This document shows positions 56,662-64,000 of a stretch of DNA of 64,000 nucleotides, piece by piece. The stretch comes from Rhodococcus sp. HNM0563 (GTDB lineage Bacteria; Actinomycetota; Actinomycetes; Mycobacteriales; Mycobacteriaceae): the NCBI RefSeq assembly GCF_012726195.1, contig NZ_JAASAF010000009.1, positions 1 to 64,000 of the forward strand, given 5' to 3'. Below the pieces are notes generated by a model. That model saw nothing but the letters and a program-made list of their open reading frames with translations, did no database searches and was not told the origin of the DNA. The stretch's first letter is position 1, and every line of letters begins with the position of its first letter. A program made the position numbers and the translations under genes.

Positions 56662-57210
56662 TCAGTTCCCGGATGCCCCTTCGAGCTCGGCGCGCATCTC
56701 CCGCCACACCGTCGCGTACGAGTCGATGCTGCCTGCGGTCGCCCACGCCAGTGAGCCGCCCTTGATCTTCTCGAGCGCCTCCGCGAAGAGATCCTGATAC
56801 CGCGACAGACGAGGAACGAATGCCGACACATCGTCGAACAGGTTCTGTGCCTTCCGATCGACGTCGAGCAACGCGTCGACGAAGCCCTCGGAGTCCGGGT
56901 CCTCGAGCAGCTTCGACAGCGTTTCGTCGAGCGGACCGAACTGCTCGAACAGCTCCGCGATCGAATCCTCGTCGATCGACACCCGCTCCGCATCGAGCTG
57001 GTCGGACAGCTCCGCGAAGCCTTTGTCGGTCAGCGAGACACCACCGTCCGATGATGCAGCCTTACCTTGCTCGACGAGCGCCGCGAGCGCCGCCTGCCCC
57101 GACGAGACCGACACACCCAGATGCGCGGCCAGCACCTCCGCAGAAACCTGCTTCTTCAACCGCACCGTCTGCAGCAGTGCCAACTCGTCCACGTTGCCCG
57201 CGAAGGCCAT
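56662..57210 (-). CDS. Conserved small protein with N-terminal winged-helix-like region, unknown function
   Basis: A 182-residue cytoplasmic protein. Residues 1-70 look like a winged helix (ALLQTVRLKKQVSAEVLAAH, SGQAALAALVEQGKA, then a two-strand wing VSLTDKGF). Residues 75-180 are acidic and helical and rich in leucine and aspartate, without a recognisable ligand site. ATG 57,210 follows GAGGAGTGAGAG closely. It lies 92 bp after eutC, but two hairpins sit in that gap, so it may be only partly co-transcribed with the eut genes. It could be a DNA-binding regulator or an accessory factor. I do not recognise the family with confidence. Confidence 0.7.
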   Translation of the reverse strand: MAFAGNVDELALLQTVRLKKQVSAEVLAAHLGVSVSSGQAALAALVEQGKAASSDGGVSLTDKGFAELSDQLDAERVSIDEDSIAELFEQFGPLDETLSKLLEDPDSEGFVDALLDVDRKAQNLFDDVSAFVPRLSRYQDLFAEALEKIKGGSLAWATAGSIDSYATVWREMRAELEGASGN

Positions 57211-57251
57211 CTCTCACTCCTCGTCACCCCCGCCGGGGGCACTGAAACCGG

Positions 57252-57292
57252 GCGGGCCGAGCCCGCATCACATTCGAACCGGGACCGGTTCG
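57252..57292 (-). terminator. Two adjacent hairpins after eutC
   Basis: GCGGGC/GCCCGC around CGA (57,252-57,266) and a perfect 8-base pair CGAACCGG/CCGGTTCG (57,275-57,292), 11 bp past the eutC stop. No U-tract. They probably end or weaken eut transcription. Confidence 0.55.
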
Positions 57293-57302
57293 ACCTCGAT
57301 TC

Positions 57303-58106
57303 TCACCCACCGGGCCCGAGGCCGGGGCTGCCACCCTCCAGCTCGTCCCGAGCACTGGTGTCCTTGAGCTCGACGCCCGAGCGCCCCAACCGTCGCACGC
57401 CGTAGACGAGGTTCGCCACCACCCGCGCCGCCTGCACGTATCCGAGACCGTCCGGTGGGTGCACGTTCGACACACAATTCCGCTCGGAGTCGGAGCGGCC
57501 GGGTCGCGGATGATGCGTCAGGTAGACACCGAGACTGTCTGCGAATGACAGTCCGGGTCGCTCGCCGATGAGCACCACCACGGTCTGCACGTCGAGCGCC
57601 GCACCGATGTGGTCGCCGAGCGCGACCCGCGCTGACGTCGCGATGACCGGGGGTGCCACCGACAGGTGAGGCGGCAGCGCCTCCACGATCGCCCGGGCGG
57701 TCGGTACGCCGTGCTGTTCGAGCGCGTGGGACGAAAGGCCGTCGGCAAGAACGATTCCGATGTCGGCGCCGAGCACTGGCAGATGTGCGAGGTCGGTGGG
57801 GAGCCGTCCGAGATCGGGGCGACGCAGATACTCGCTGCGGTCGTTGGCCCGACTCGCCACGAACAACGGGGAACCGAGATTCGCGTCCTCCACCTGCTGC
57901 ACCAACGCGTCGACCTCGAGTTCACGGTGCACCGCGTCGCGGGCCGCAGCGTGCGAGGCTCGGAATTCCAGGAGTCCGGCTGTGGGGAGCGCATCTCCGG
58001 CGCGGCCGAGTCCGATGCGTGCCCGGGTCGTGGTGCGCAGGGCCGTCCACGGGTCGTCAGGGCCCCTCACGTCATCCGGGCTCCTGCCCGGTTCGATCGC
58101 GCTCAC
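57303..58106 (-). CDS. eutC: Ethanolamine ammonia-lyase small subunit
   Basis: A 267-residue light chain of adenosylcobalamin-dependent ethanolamine ammonia-lyase, which with EutB converts ethanolamine to acetaldehyde and ammonia. Signatures: WTALRTTTRARIGLGRAG near the N-terminus, PLFVASRANDRSEYLRRPDL, DIGIVLADGLSSHALEQHG, VVVLIGERPGLSFADSLG, then a terminal YLTHHPRPGRSD and RNCVSNVHPPDGLGY. The start is GTG at 58,106, overlapping the eutB stop by GTGA, so translation is coupled. The N-terminus is short, without the long arm of some enterobacterial EutC. No microcompartment shell gene is in the window, in line with the simple soluble form of the pathway in actinobacteria. Confidence 0.94.
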   Translation of the reverse strand: MSAIEPGRSPDDVRGPDDPWTALRTTTRARIGLGRAGDALPTAGLLEFRASHAAARDAVHRELEVDALVQQVEDANLGSPLFVASRANDRSEYLRRPDLGRLPTDLAHLPVLGADIGIVLADGLSSHALEQHGVPTARAIVEALPPHLSVAPPVIATSARVALGDHIGAALDVQTVVVLIGERPGLSFADSLGVYLTHHPRPGRSDSERNCVSNVHPPDGLGYVQAARVVANLVYGVRRLGRSGVELKDTSARDELEGGSPGLGPGG

Positions 58107-59518
58107 AGCACATTTCCGGTGAGTGCACGCAGCGGCGAGGACGCGACATCGACCGGCAGGATACAACCGGTTTCGTCGGCCATGCCGAGACCCTGCAACC
58201 ACGATTCGAACTCCGGCGCAGCTCGGAGTCCGAGGACGCGCCGCGCATACAACGCGTCGTGGAACGACAGGGATTGGTATCCGAGCATCACGTCGTCGGC
58301 GCCGGGCACCGTGATCACGAACGACACCCCGGCTACGCCGAGCAGGGTGAGCAACGTGTCCATGTCGTCCTGGTCGGCCTCGGCGTGGTTTGTGTAGCAG
58401 ACGTCGACCCCCATGGGCAGACCCAGCAGCTTGCCGCAGAAGTGGTCTTCGAGGCCCGCCCGGATGATCTGCTTGCCGTCGTAGAGGTATTCGGGACCGA
58501 TGAAGCCCACGACAGAGTTGACGAGCAGTGGGTCGAACTCGCGTGCCACCGCGTACGCCCGCGCCTCGAGGGTCTGCTGATCGACGGGGTGGCCGTCGGT
58601 GCCGAGGTGCGCACCCGCCGACAGCGCCGAGCCCTGCCCGGTTTCGAAATACATGACGTTGTCGCCGACTGTTCCGCGTGCCAGCGACCGGCCTGCCTCG
58701 TCTGCTTCTCCGAGCAGGCCGAGATTCACCCCGAAGCCCTCGTTTGCACCCTGGGTGCCGGCGATCGACTGGAACACCAGGTCGACGGGAGCACCCGTCT
58801 CGATCAAGCCGAGGGTGGTAGTGACATGCGAGAGCACACACGACTGCACCGGGATGTCGAACCGCGTGCGGATGTCGTCGAGCAGGTGGAGCAGCTCCGA
58901 CGTCGCGTGGGGCGAGTCGGTGGCGGGGTTGATTCCGATGACCGCGTCCCCACACCCGAGCAGCAACCCGTCGAGAACTGCCGCGGCGATTCCCCGGGGG
59001 TCGTCGGTGGGGTGATTGGGTTGCAGGCGGGTGGCGAGCCGCCCGGGTAGTCCGACGGTGGTGCGGAACGCGGACGTCACTTCGACTGCACGGGCGACCG
59101 CAACGAGATTCTGGTTCGACATGAGTTTGCTGACAGCCGCGACCATTTCGGGCGTCAGCCCCCGCGAGATGGAAGCAAGGACAGCAGCGGCACCGGGCCT
59201 GGAGGCAGAATCGAGCAGCCAGTCGCGCAGGGCACCGACGGACAGGTGCGCGACGGGGCGGTACGAGTCGGTGTCGTGCCGGTCGAGGATCAGCCGGGTG
59301 ACCTCGTCGCTCTCGTACGGCACGACGGTCTCGGTGAGGAACGTACCGAGCGAAACCTCGGCGAGGGCCCACTGCGCGGCGACGCGTTCGGCTTCCGTCC
59401 CGGCAGCGCACCCGGCAAGTTCGTCTCCGGATCTGCGCGGCGTCGCTTTCGCGAGGAGGTCGACCAGTCCGTCGAACTCGTAGGTAGTCCCCGCCAATTG
59501 CTGACGATAGGTCGTCAT
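58103..59518 (-). CDS. eutB: Ethanolamine ammonia-lyase large subunit
   Basis: A 471-residue catalytic chain, close to the family length. Visible signatures include KLMSNQNLVAVARAVEV, RLQPNHPTDDPRGI, GDAVIGINPATDS, FQSIAGTQGANEGFGVNL, YFETGQGSALSAGAH, NSVVGFIGPEYLYDGKQI, DHFCGKLLGLPMGVDVCYTN and the pocket region PGADDVMLGYQSLSFHDAL. The ATG at 59,518 was chosen because GGAGGTGGTGCTG precedes it and homology begins at MTTYRQQL; the longer frame to 60,205 overlaps the DUF779 gene. It starts 95 bp after that gene in the same direction. The product acetaldehyde would feed the dehydrogenase encoded just upstream. Ethanolamine permease and reactivase genes are not in the window. Confidence 0.95.
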   Translation of the reverse strand: MTTYRQQLAGTTYEFDGLVDLLAKATPRRSGDELAGCAAGTEAERVAAQWALAEVSLGTFLTETVVPYESDEVTRLILDRHDTDSYRPVAHLSVGALRDWLLDSASRPGAAAVLASISRGLTPEMVAAVSKLMSNQNLVAVARAVEVTSAFRTTVGLPGRLATRLQPNHPTDDPRGIAAAVLDGLLLGCGDAVIGINPATDSPHATSELLHLLDDIRTRFDIPVQSCVLSHVTTTLGLIETGAPVDLVFQSIAGTQGANEGFGVNLGLLGEADEAGRSLARGTVGDNVMYFETGQGSALSAGAHLGTDGHPVDQQTLEARAYAVAREFDPLLVNSVVGFIGPEYLYDGKQIIRAGLEDHFCGKLLGLPMGVDVCYTNHAEADQDDMDTLLTLLGVAGVSFVITVPGADDVMLGYQSLSFHDALYARRVLGLRAAPEFESWLQGLGMADETGCILPVDVASSPLRALTGNVL

Positions 59519-59613
59519 CAGCACCACCTCCGCGTTCGTCGACGGTTCGGACCTACATCGTCGCGCATTCCGACTCGTCAGGCGCGGCGATGCGGTGTCC
59601 CTTTCGTACGACG

Positions 59614-60147
59614 TTATGCCGGTGGCGTCGCTCCCGGTACGGGACAGACGTCGGCGGCCATAGCGACCACGAGCGGTTCGGTAGCAGGCACCGGCCGAAC
59701 GCCCGCGTCCCAATTCTTGCCGAGCAGGGGTTGCTCGTCGTCGAACAACGCGTGTTCCTCGGCTGTGAAAGCGCGGCCCCGGCTGAGGAATCGGAGGCCT
59801 TCGGGAGTTTCGAGGCTGAACCCGGACCCTCGTCCGGGCACTACGTCGAGGACGAGTTGCGTGTGTTTCCACGCCTCGAATTGGGAACCCGAGATCCACA
59901 CGGGAACCGCGTCCTTCCCGGACGGCAGATCGGGCGCGGTCTCCCCCACCGCGAGTCGCAGATCGAGAAGCCCGAGCAGCACGTCGCGGTCGCCGACGAT
60001 GAAGTCGCCGTCGGGGTAACACATCGGCGCAGATCCGTCGCAGCAGCCACCGGACTGGTGCATCATGAGCGACCCGTACCGGCTCGACAATCGCCGGAGC
60101 AGATCGGCGGCGCTCGCGGTCGCGACCACACGAAGTGGAGCGGGCAT
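59614..60147 (-). CDS. DUF779-family protein
   Basis: A 177-residue protein. The family core is SLMMHQSGGCCDGSAPMCYP near residues 26-45, with a Cys pair plus a further Cys that could bind metal. GDFIVGDRDVLLG and FEAWKHTQLVLDVVPGRGSGFSLE follow. The family is uncharacterised but regularly sits next to ExaC/AldB-type aldehyde dehydrogenases, as here. A helper or cofactor role for that enzyme is reasonable inference. The C-terminal third (EEHALFDDEQPLLGKNWDAG onwards) looks like an additional tail. ATG 60,147 follows GGGAGG. It is separated from the dehydrogenase by a strong hairpin. Confidence 0.85.
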   Translation of the reverse strand: MPAPLRVVATASAADLLRRLSSRYGSLMMHQSGGCCDGSAPMCYPDGDFIVGDRDVLLGLLDLRLAVGETAPDLPSGKDAVPVWISGSQFEAWKHTQLVLDVVPGRGSGFSLETPEGLRFLSRGRAFTAEEHALFDDEQPLLGKNWDAGVRPVPATEPLVVAMAADVCPVPGATPPA

Positions 60148-60191
60148 AGGAACCTCCCTTTGTTTGAAGACGGGTCTGTCTGCGAATGGAA

Positions 60192-60227
60192 CCGGCGCCT
60201 GCCACGTCGGTACGTGACAGGCGCCGG
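60192..60227 (-). terminator. Long hairpin between aldehyde dehydrogenase and DUF779 genes
   Basis: Sixteen-base arms (60,192-60,207 and 60,212-60,227) with one internal mismatch and a CGGT loop, 10 bp after the dehydrogenase stop. It is the most stable simple hairpin in the right half of the window. It has no U-tract and may set the ratio of dehydrogenase to downstream mRNA. Confidence 0.68.
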
Positions 60228-60236
60228 GGTCGTCGA

Positions 60237-61760
60237 TCAGAAGAAGCCCTGGGCCTTCGGCGCGTAGGACACCAAGAGGTTCTTCGTCTGCTGGTAGTGG
60301 TCGAGCATCATGTGGTGGTTCTCGCGACCGATGCCCGACTGCTTGTAACCGCCGAACGCGGCGTGCGCCGGGTACTGGTGGTAGGTATTCGTCCACACCC
60401 GGCCCGCCTGGATCTCGCGACCGGCACGGTAGGCGACGCCGCCGTCGCGCGACCACACGCCGGCGCCGAGGCCGTAGAGCGTGTCGTTGGCGATCTTGAT
60501 CGCGTCGTCGAAATCGTCGAACGACGTGACGGACACGACCGGACCGAAAATCTCCTCCTGGAAGATCCGCATCGAGTTGTCGCCCTGGAAGATCGTGGGC
60601 TGCACATAGTAGCCACCCGAGAGATCACCGCCGAGATCGGCGCGCTCACCACCGGTGATGACCTTGGCCCCCTCACTCTTGCCGATCTCGATGTACGACA
60701 GGATCTTCTCGAGCTGATCGTTGGACGCCTGCGCACCGATCATCGTGTCGGTGTCGAGCGGGTCGCCCTGCTTCACCGCCTTGGTGCGGACCGCCGCGAG
60801 CGACAGGAAATCGTCGAAGATGTCGCGCTGGATGAGCGCACGCGAAGGGCACGTGCACACCTCGCCCTGGTTGAGAGCGAACATCGTGAATCCCTCGAGT
60901 GCCTTGTCCTGGTAGTCGTCGTTCGCCGAGAGGACATCGGAGAAGAAGATGTTGGGGCTCTTCCCGCCGAGTTCGAGCGTCACGGGGATGAGGTTCTGCG
61001 ACGCGTACTGCATGATCAGGCGTCCAGTCGTGGTTTCGCCGGTGAACGCGATCTTGCGGATGCGCGGACTCGACGCGAGCGGCTTGCCGGCCTCGACACC
61101 GAACCCGTTGACGATGTTCAGCACGCCCGGAGGCAGCAGATCGCCGATGATCGAAACCAGGTGAAGAATCGACGCGGGAGTCTGCTCAGCAGGCTTGAGG
61201 ACGATCGCGTTGCCCGCGGCCAGAGCCGGCGCAAGCTTCCACACAGCCATGAGAATCGGGAAGTTCCACGGAATGATCTGGCCGACCACACCGAGCGGCT
61301 CGTGGAAGTGGTAGGCGACGGTGTCGGAGTTGATCTCCGAGATCGAACCTTCCTGCGCACGAATCGCACCCGCGAAATAGCGGAAGTGATCGATCGCGAG
61401 CGGAATGTCCGCGTTGAGGGTCTCACGAATCGGTTTGCCGTTGTCCCACGACTCGGCGAGCGCGATCGATTCGAGGTTCTGCTCGATGCGGTCCGCGATC
61501 TTGTTGAGGATCACGGCACGCTCGGCGGGCGAGGTCTTGCCCCACGCCGGTGCGGCAGCGTGGGCGGCATCGAGTGCGAGTTCGATGTCCTCCTCGGTGC
61601 CGCGGGCGACCTCGGTGAACACCTGCCCGGTCACGGGAGTGACGTTCTCGAAATACTCCCCCTTCACCGGTGCCACCCACTGACCGCCGATCCAGTTGTC
61701 GTACCGGGACTGGAAGGACATGAGGGCGTCAGGCGAACCGGGGCGGGCGTACACGGTCAT
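60237..61760 (-). CDS. NAD-dependent aldehyde dehydrogenase (acetaldehyde-type, ExaC/AldB-like)
   Basis: A 507-residue, full-length aldehyde dehydrogenase. It has the N-terminal [18 protein letters not shown], the NAD-site region [25 protein letters not shown], the general base in [14 protein letters not shown], the catalytic Cys in [27 protein letters not shown] and the C-terminal [12 protein letters not shown]. It should oxidise acetaldehyde, from ethanolamine or ethanol, to acetate. ATG 61,760 follows AGGAGA. A 70-bp gap separates it from the regulator stop. In it GTGTGATTCGGAACAC (61,795-61,810) forms a GTGT/ACAC inverted repeat that could be an operator. The order regulator, dehydrogenase, DUF779, eutB, eutC fits one regulon. 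Confidence 0.93.
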   Translation of the reverse strand: MTVYARPGSPDALMSFQSRYDNWIGGQWVAPVKGEYFENVTPVTGQVFTEVARGTEEDIELALDAAHAAAPAWGKTSPAERAVILNKIADRIEQNLESIALAESWDNGKPIRETLNADIPLAIDHFRYFAGAIRAQEGSISEINSDTVAYHFHEPLGVVGQIIPWNFPILMAVWKLAPALAAGNAIVLKPAEQTPASILHLVSIIGDLLPPGVLNIVNGFGVEAGKPLASSPRIRKIAFTGETTTGRLIMQYASQNLIPVTLELGGKSPNIFFSDVLSANDDYQDKALEGFTMFALNQGEVCTCPSRALIQRDIFDDFLSLAAVRTKAVKQGDPLDTDTMIGAQASNDQLEKILSYIEIGKSEGAKVITGGERADLGGDLSGGYYVQPTIFQGDNSMRIFQEEIFGPVVSVTSFDDFDDAIKIANDTLYGLGAGVWSRDGGVAYRAGREIQAGRVWTNTYHQYPAHAAFGGYKQSGIGRENHHMMLDHYQQTKNLLVSYAPKAQGFF

Positions 61761-61830
61761 GGTGCATCTCCTGTTGCGTCGAGGTTCGAAGCTTGTGTGA
61801 TTCGGAACACTACGAACGCAAAGGTTGCAA

Positions 61831-63144
61831 CTACGTTGCGAGCTCCTTGTCCAGGCGATCGATCTTCGCCTTCACCTGCGCATACAGCGGGGAAGTCGGG
61901 GCGAGGGTCGTCAGATAGGCCGACCACGCCGCCAGATCGTCGCGTCCGTGGATCGAGGCCGTCCACCGGGCGAGCAGATCCGCGTCACCGCCACGCAGCA
62001 GTGCCGCCTGCACCCGGGTGCGCAGGTCGTCCCTGATCTCCTCGACACCGGGCGCATCCGAGCCGGGCAGCACCGGACCGGAGTAATTGCGGATGGCCGA
62101 CGCGGCGTCACCACGATCGAGCGCCCGGCGCACCTCCGCGACATCCGTGTCCAGCTCGGTGAGCAGCCGATACGGGCGCGACCCGAGGTGCTCCGATCCG
62201 AGCACTTTCCGCAGACGGGACATTTCGGCTCGAATCGTGACGGAGTCCAGCTCGTTCTCGTCGAGCAGTACTGCGAGCCGGTCCGAGCTCAGCCCTTCGG
62301 GATGGTCCGCGAGGATCAGCAGGATCTCGGCGTGCCGTTGTGACAGGTATGTCCGGTCACCGCCCGTGCGGAGCGTCGGCCTACCCGAGCCGAACGTGTC
62401 GAGTCGCGGCGCCGAGGAGGCGAACAGGTGCGGAGAGGTCATCATGTGCAGGCGAAGCTCGGCTTCGGCTGCGGCCACCGTCGCGCGGACCAGCTGCAGG
62501 ACTTCCGGGACCGCCACCCGCGAGCCGCCGGTGATGTCGATTGCCCCGAGAATCCTGCCGCTGGCCGGGTCGTGCACGGGCGCAGCCGAACAACTCCACT
62601 CGTGGACCGCGCGGTTGAAATGCTCGGCCGCGAAGATCTGCACCGAATGATCCAGCGCCAAGGCGGTTCCCGGGGCGTTGGTGCCCACGCGGTCCTCACT
62701 CCAGTCCGCGCCCTCGACGAAACTCATGGACTGCGCGCGGTCGCGGGCACCGTGGTCGCCTTCCACCCACAGCAGCCGGCCCTGCTCGTCGCTGATAGCG
62801 ACGAGCAGACCGCTGTCGGCGGCATCCTCGACGAGGAGCTTGCGCACGACCGGGCGGATCAGTGCCATAGGATGGCCGGCTCGATACTGATCGAGATCTC
62901 CTCCGGTGAGGAGCGCAGGCTGCGCGACCAGATCGGGGTCGATTCCCCGCTGCAGACTCCGGAGCCACGAGTCGTGCACGATCGATCGCACTCCGTCGGG
63001 CCGGCCTTCACCGGCCGCACCGACAATCGTGCCGTGCGCGCGGAGCACCGCTCGCGCATGCGCCGCTGCATCCTCCCCCGGGCGCAGCGCCACCCAGGGG
63101 TTCATCGTCGCGGGGCCGGTCGTCGCGGTCTCACGAACGGTCAT
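61831..63144 (-). CDS. GAF-domain transcriptional regulator, AcoR-like sensor with C-terminal winged helix
   Basis: A 437-residue regulator. Residues 20-90 match the AcoR-type N-terminus ([15 protein letters not shown]). Residues 90-220 are a GAF-like sensor with the family hallmarks [39 protein letters not shown] and LGAIDITG. There is no sigma-54 AAA+ domain. Instead residues 265-335 form a winged helix ([20 protein letters not shown], then [14 protein letters not shown]) followed by a helical tail. Such proteins in actinobacteria usually sit beside aldehyde or alcohol dehydrogenases and sense their substrates. Here it would control the dehydrogenase/eut block. The start at ATG 63,144 is supported by homology; the ribosome site is weak (AGGACGATG). 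Confidence 0.85.
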   Translation of the reverse strand: MTVRETATTGPATMNPWVALRPGEDAAAHARAVLRAHGTIVGAAGEGRPDGVRSIVHDSWLRSLQRGIDPDLVAQPALLTGGDLDQYRAGHPMALIRPVVRKLLVEDAADSGLLVAISDEQGRLLWVEGDHGARDRAQSMSFVEGADWSEDRVGTNAPGTALALDHSVQIFAAEHFNRAVHEWSCSAAPVHDPASGRILGAIDITGGSRVAVPEVLQLVRATVAAAEAELRLHMMTSPHLFASSAPRLDTFGSGRPTLRTGGDRTYLSQRHAEILLILADHPEGLSSDRLAVLLDENELDSVTIRAEMSRLRKVLGSEHLGSRPYRLLTELDTDVAEVRRALDRGDAASAIRNYSGPVLPGSDAPGVEEIRDDLRTRVQAALLRGGDADLLARWTASIHGRDDLAAWSAYLTTLAPTSPLYAQVKAKIDRLDKELAT

Positions 63145-63180
63145 CCGACATCGTCCTCCATGCGGCCACTGTAGTCCGTA

Positions 63181-64000
63181 TCACAGCAGAAGTGTGCGGC
63201 CGGATCCTCGGTTCGTTTCGGCTGTGACTCGGTGGGCCAACATCACCGCGGTCGCGTGCGGGCCACGACTGGGCACTTCGGGGAACACCGAGGTGTCGAC
63301 GACGCTCAGCCCGTCGATGCCGTGGACTCGGCATCTCTCGTCGACCACAGAGAGCTCGTCGTCTCCCATGCGGCACGTGCCGGACAGATGCAGCGACGTT
63401 CCGAGGTGAGAGGCGAGCCACGCGTCGCTGGGCCCTCGCTCCCCTGCTTCGACAGCGACACTGCCCGGTGCAACGACATCCCTCATGTCTGCCAGTAGGT
63501 CGACGGCAGTGCAGACACCGTCGCGCAGCGTGGCGCGGTCGTCGGGGTGCGCGAGATAGCGGTAGTCGAGTACGGGCGGCGCAGACGGATCCTGTGGATT
63601 CAGCATCACGCTTCCGCGACTACGGGGCCGTGTGAGCACCACACCGAGCACCGGGTCGGCGATACCGCTGCCGGGTATCGCCACACCGAACGGCACCGTG
63701 TATGCGCGGAACTCGACCGTCTCGGTGTGCAACACGGTTTCCAACAGCGGTGCCCGCGCAGGGATTCCGCCGCGATATCGGTACGGTACGGCGATTTCGG
63801 GGTGATCGCTGAATCCTTCACCCACTCCGGCAAGATCGTGGACGACGTCGATTCCCAGGCGCCGCAGGTGCCGCTCAGGCCCGATCCCTGACAGCATCAA
63901 AAGCTGCGGCGAGCACACTGCGCCCGCACACACGACGACGTGCCCGGCGTCGATCCGCCGGACACTCGCACCGTCCACGACCTCGACCCCGGTCGCGCAC
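63181..64000 (-). CDS. GMC-family FAD oxidoreductase, C-terminal part (5' end beyond window)
   Basis: The last 272 or so residues of a glucose-methanol-choline oxidoreductase. The frame is open to base 64,000, and the GTG at 63,978 is an internal Val, not a start. Family features: VVVCAGAVCSPQLLMLSGIGP, GVGEGFSDHPEIAVP, a substrate lobe, HLSGTCRMG and the active-site His region VDTSVFPEVPSRGPHATAVM. The N-terminal FAD fold lies off the window. The substrate is not evident. Given the NDMA-dependent alcohol dehydrogenase nearby, it could be the mycofactocin-associated GMC enzyme (MftG), which re-oxidises that cofactor, but an ordinary choline- or alcohol-oxidase-like enzyme is equally possible. 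Confidence 0.88.
   Translation of the reverse strand, partial: CATGVEVVDGASVRRIDAGHVVVCAGAVCSPQLLMLSGIGPERHLRRLGIDVVHDLAGVGEGFSDHPEIAVPYRYRGGIPARAPLLETVLHTETVEFRAYTVPFGVAIPGSGIADPVLGVVLTRPRSRGSVMLNPQDPSAPPVLDYRYLAHPDDRATLRDGVCTAVDLLADMRDVVAPGSVAVEAGERGPSDAWLASHLGTSLHLSGTCRMGDDELSVVDERCRVHGIDGLSVVDTSVFPEVPSRGPHATAVMLAHRVTAETNRGSGRTLLL

Noticed and set aside
57303-59411. A 702-codon frame containing EutC
   Set aside because: Only the part from 58,106 is EutC. The rest is an Arg/Pro-rich out-of-frame reading of eutB.
59519-60205. Longer N-terminus for EutB
   Set aside because: It overlaps the DUF779 gene in another frame and shows no similarity to EutB. The ATG at 59,518 has a ribosome site.
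60186-62036. A 616-codon plus-strand frame opposite the aldehyde dehydrogenase
   Set aside because: Shadow of the minus-strand gene, which has clear catalytic motifs; the plus frame is a charged low-complexity translation without a ribosome site.
63181-63978. Complete 265-residue GMC protein starting at 63,978
   Set aside because: The GTG is internal: in-frame family-like residues (ATGVEV) continue upstream to the window edge and the FAD-binding half is missing.

Overview
The window is high-GC actinobacterial DNA. It is most likely from Rhodococcus or a close Corynebacteriales relative. The clues are very large NRPS genes, an NDMA-dependent (nicotinoprotein) alcohol dehydrogenase, an ethanolamine ammonia-lyase with a DUF779/aldehyde-dehydrogenase neighbourhood, and U-free hairpin terminators. 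Genus is inferred from protein families and not proven. Every gene I accept lies on the minus strand, so transcription runs right to left.

Positions 1-47,727 are almost entirely two giant NRPS genes. The upstream gene (47,727-26,833, TTG start) encodes 6,964 aa: six C-A-T modules, one extra C domain and a 93-residue tail. After 139 bp, the second gene starts at 26,693 and runs off the left edge without a stop (at least 8,897 aa). It begins with a head domain homologous to that tail, then A-T, four C-A-T modules, C-A-T-E, C-A-T and C-A-T-E (the last E is cut by the edge). The split falls between the C and A domains of module 7. In collinear order there are 14 adenylation domains. Their specificity residues read: unknown, unknown, Ser, Gln-like, Thr, unknown, Ser, unknown, Ser, unknown, unknown, D-unknown, unknown, D-unknown. 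The first C domain is EntF-like, so the peptide is probably N-acylated. No thioesterase, MbtH-like protein, tailoring enzyme, exporter or cluster regulator is present in the window. The cluster's right border is near 47.7 kb and the rest lies off the left end.

Positions 47.7-53 kb hold a 312-bp NRPS upstream region and a small membrane protein. Next come acetoacetyl-CoA synthetase coupled to a CitE-like lyase, a GlsB/YeaQ-type membrane protein and an NDMA-dependent alcohol dehydrogenase. The last item is an 80-codon remnant of an aldehyde dehydrogenase that has lost its whole catalytic middle. Positions 53-57 kb hold a FadD-like acyl-CoA synthetase, an MHS-type MFS transporter and a small winged-helix-like protein. 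Two sites matching TGTGA-N6-TCACA (CRP/GlxR type) lie upstream of the aldehyde dehydrogenase remnant/alcohol dehydrogenase pair and upstream of the transporter.

Positions 57-64 kb form an ethanolamine/acetaldehyde block. EutB and EutC release acetaldehyde, an ExaC/AldB-like dehydrogenase would oxidise it, a DUF779 protein sits between them, and a GAF-domain AcoR-like regulator lies immediately upstream. A GMC oxidoreductase is cut by the right edge. With the nicotinoprotein alcohol dehydrogenase, this part of the window looks devoted to C2 alcohol, amine and aldehyde use.
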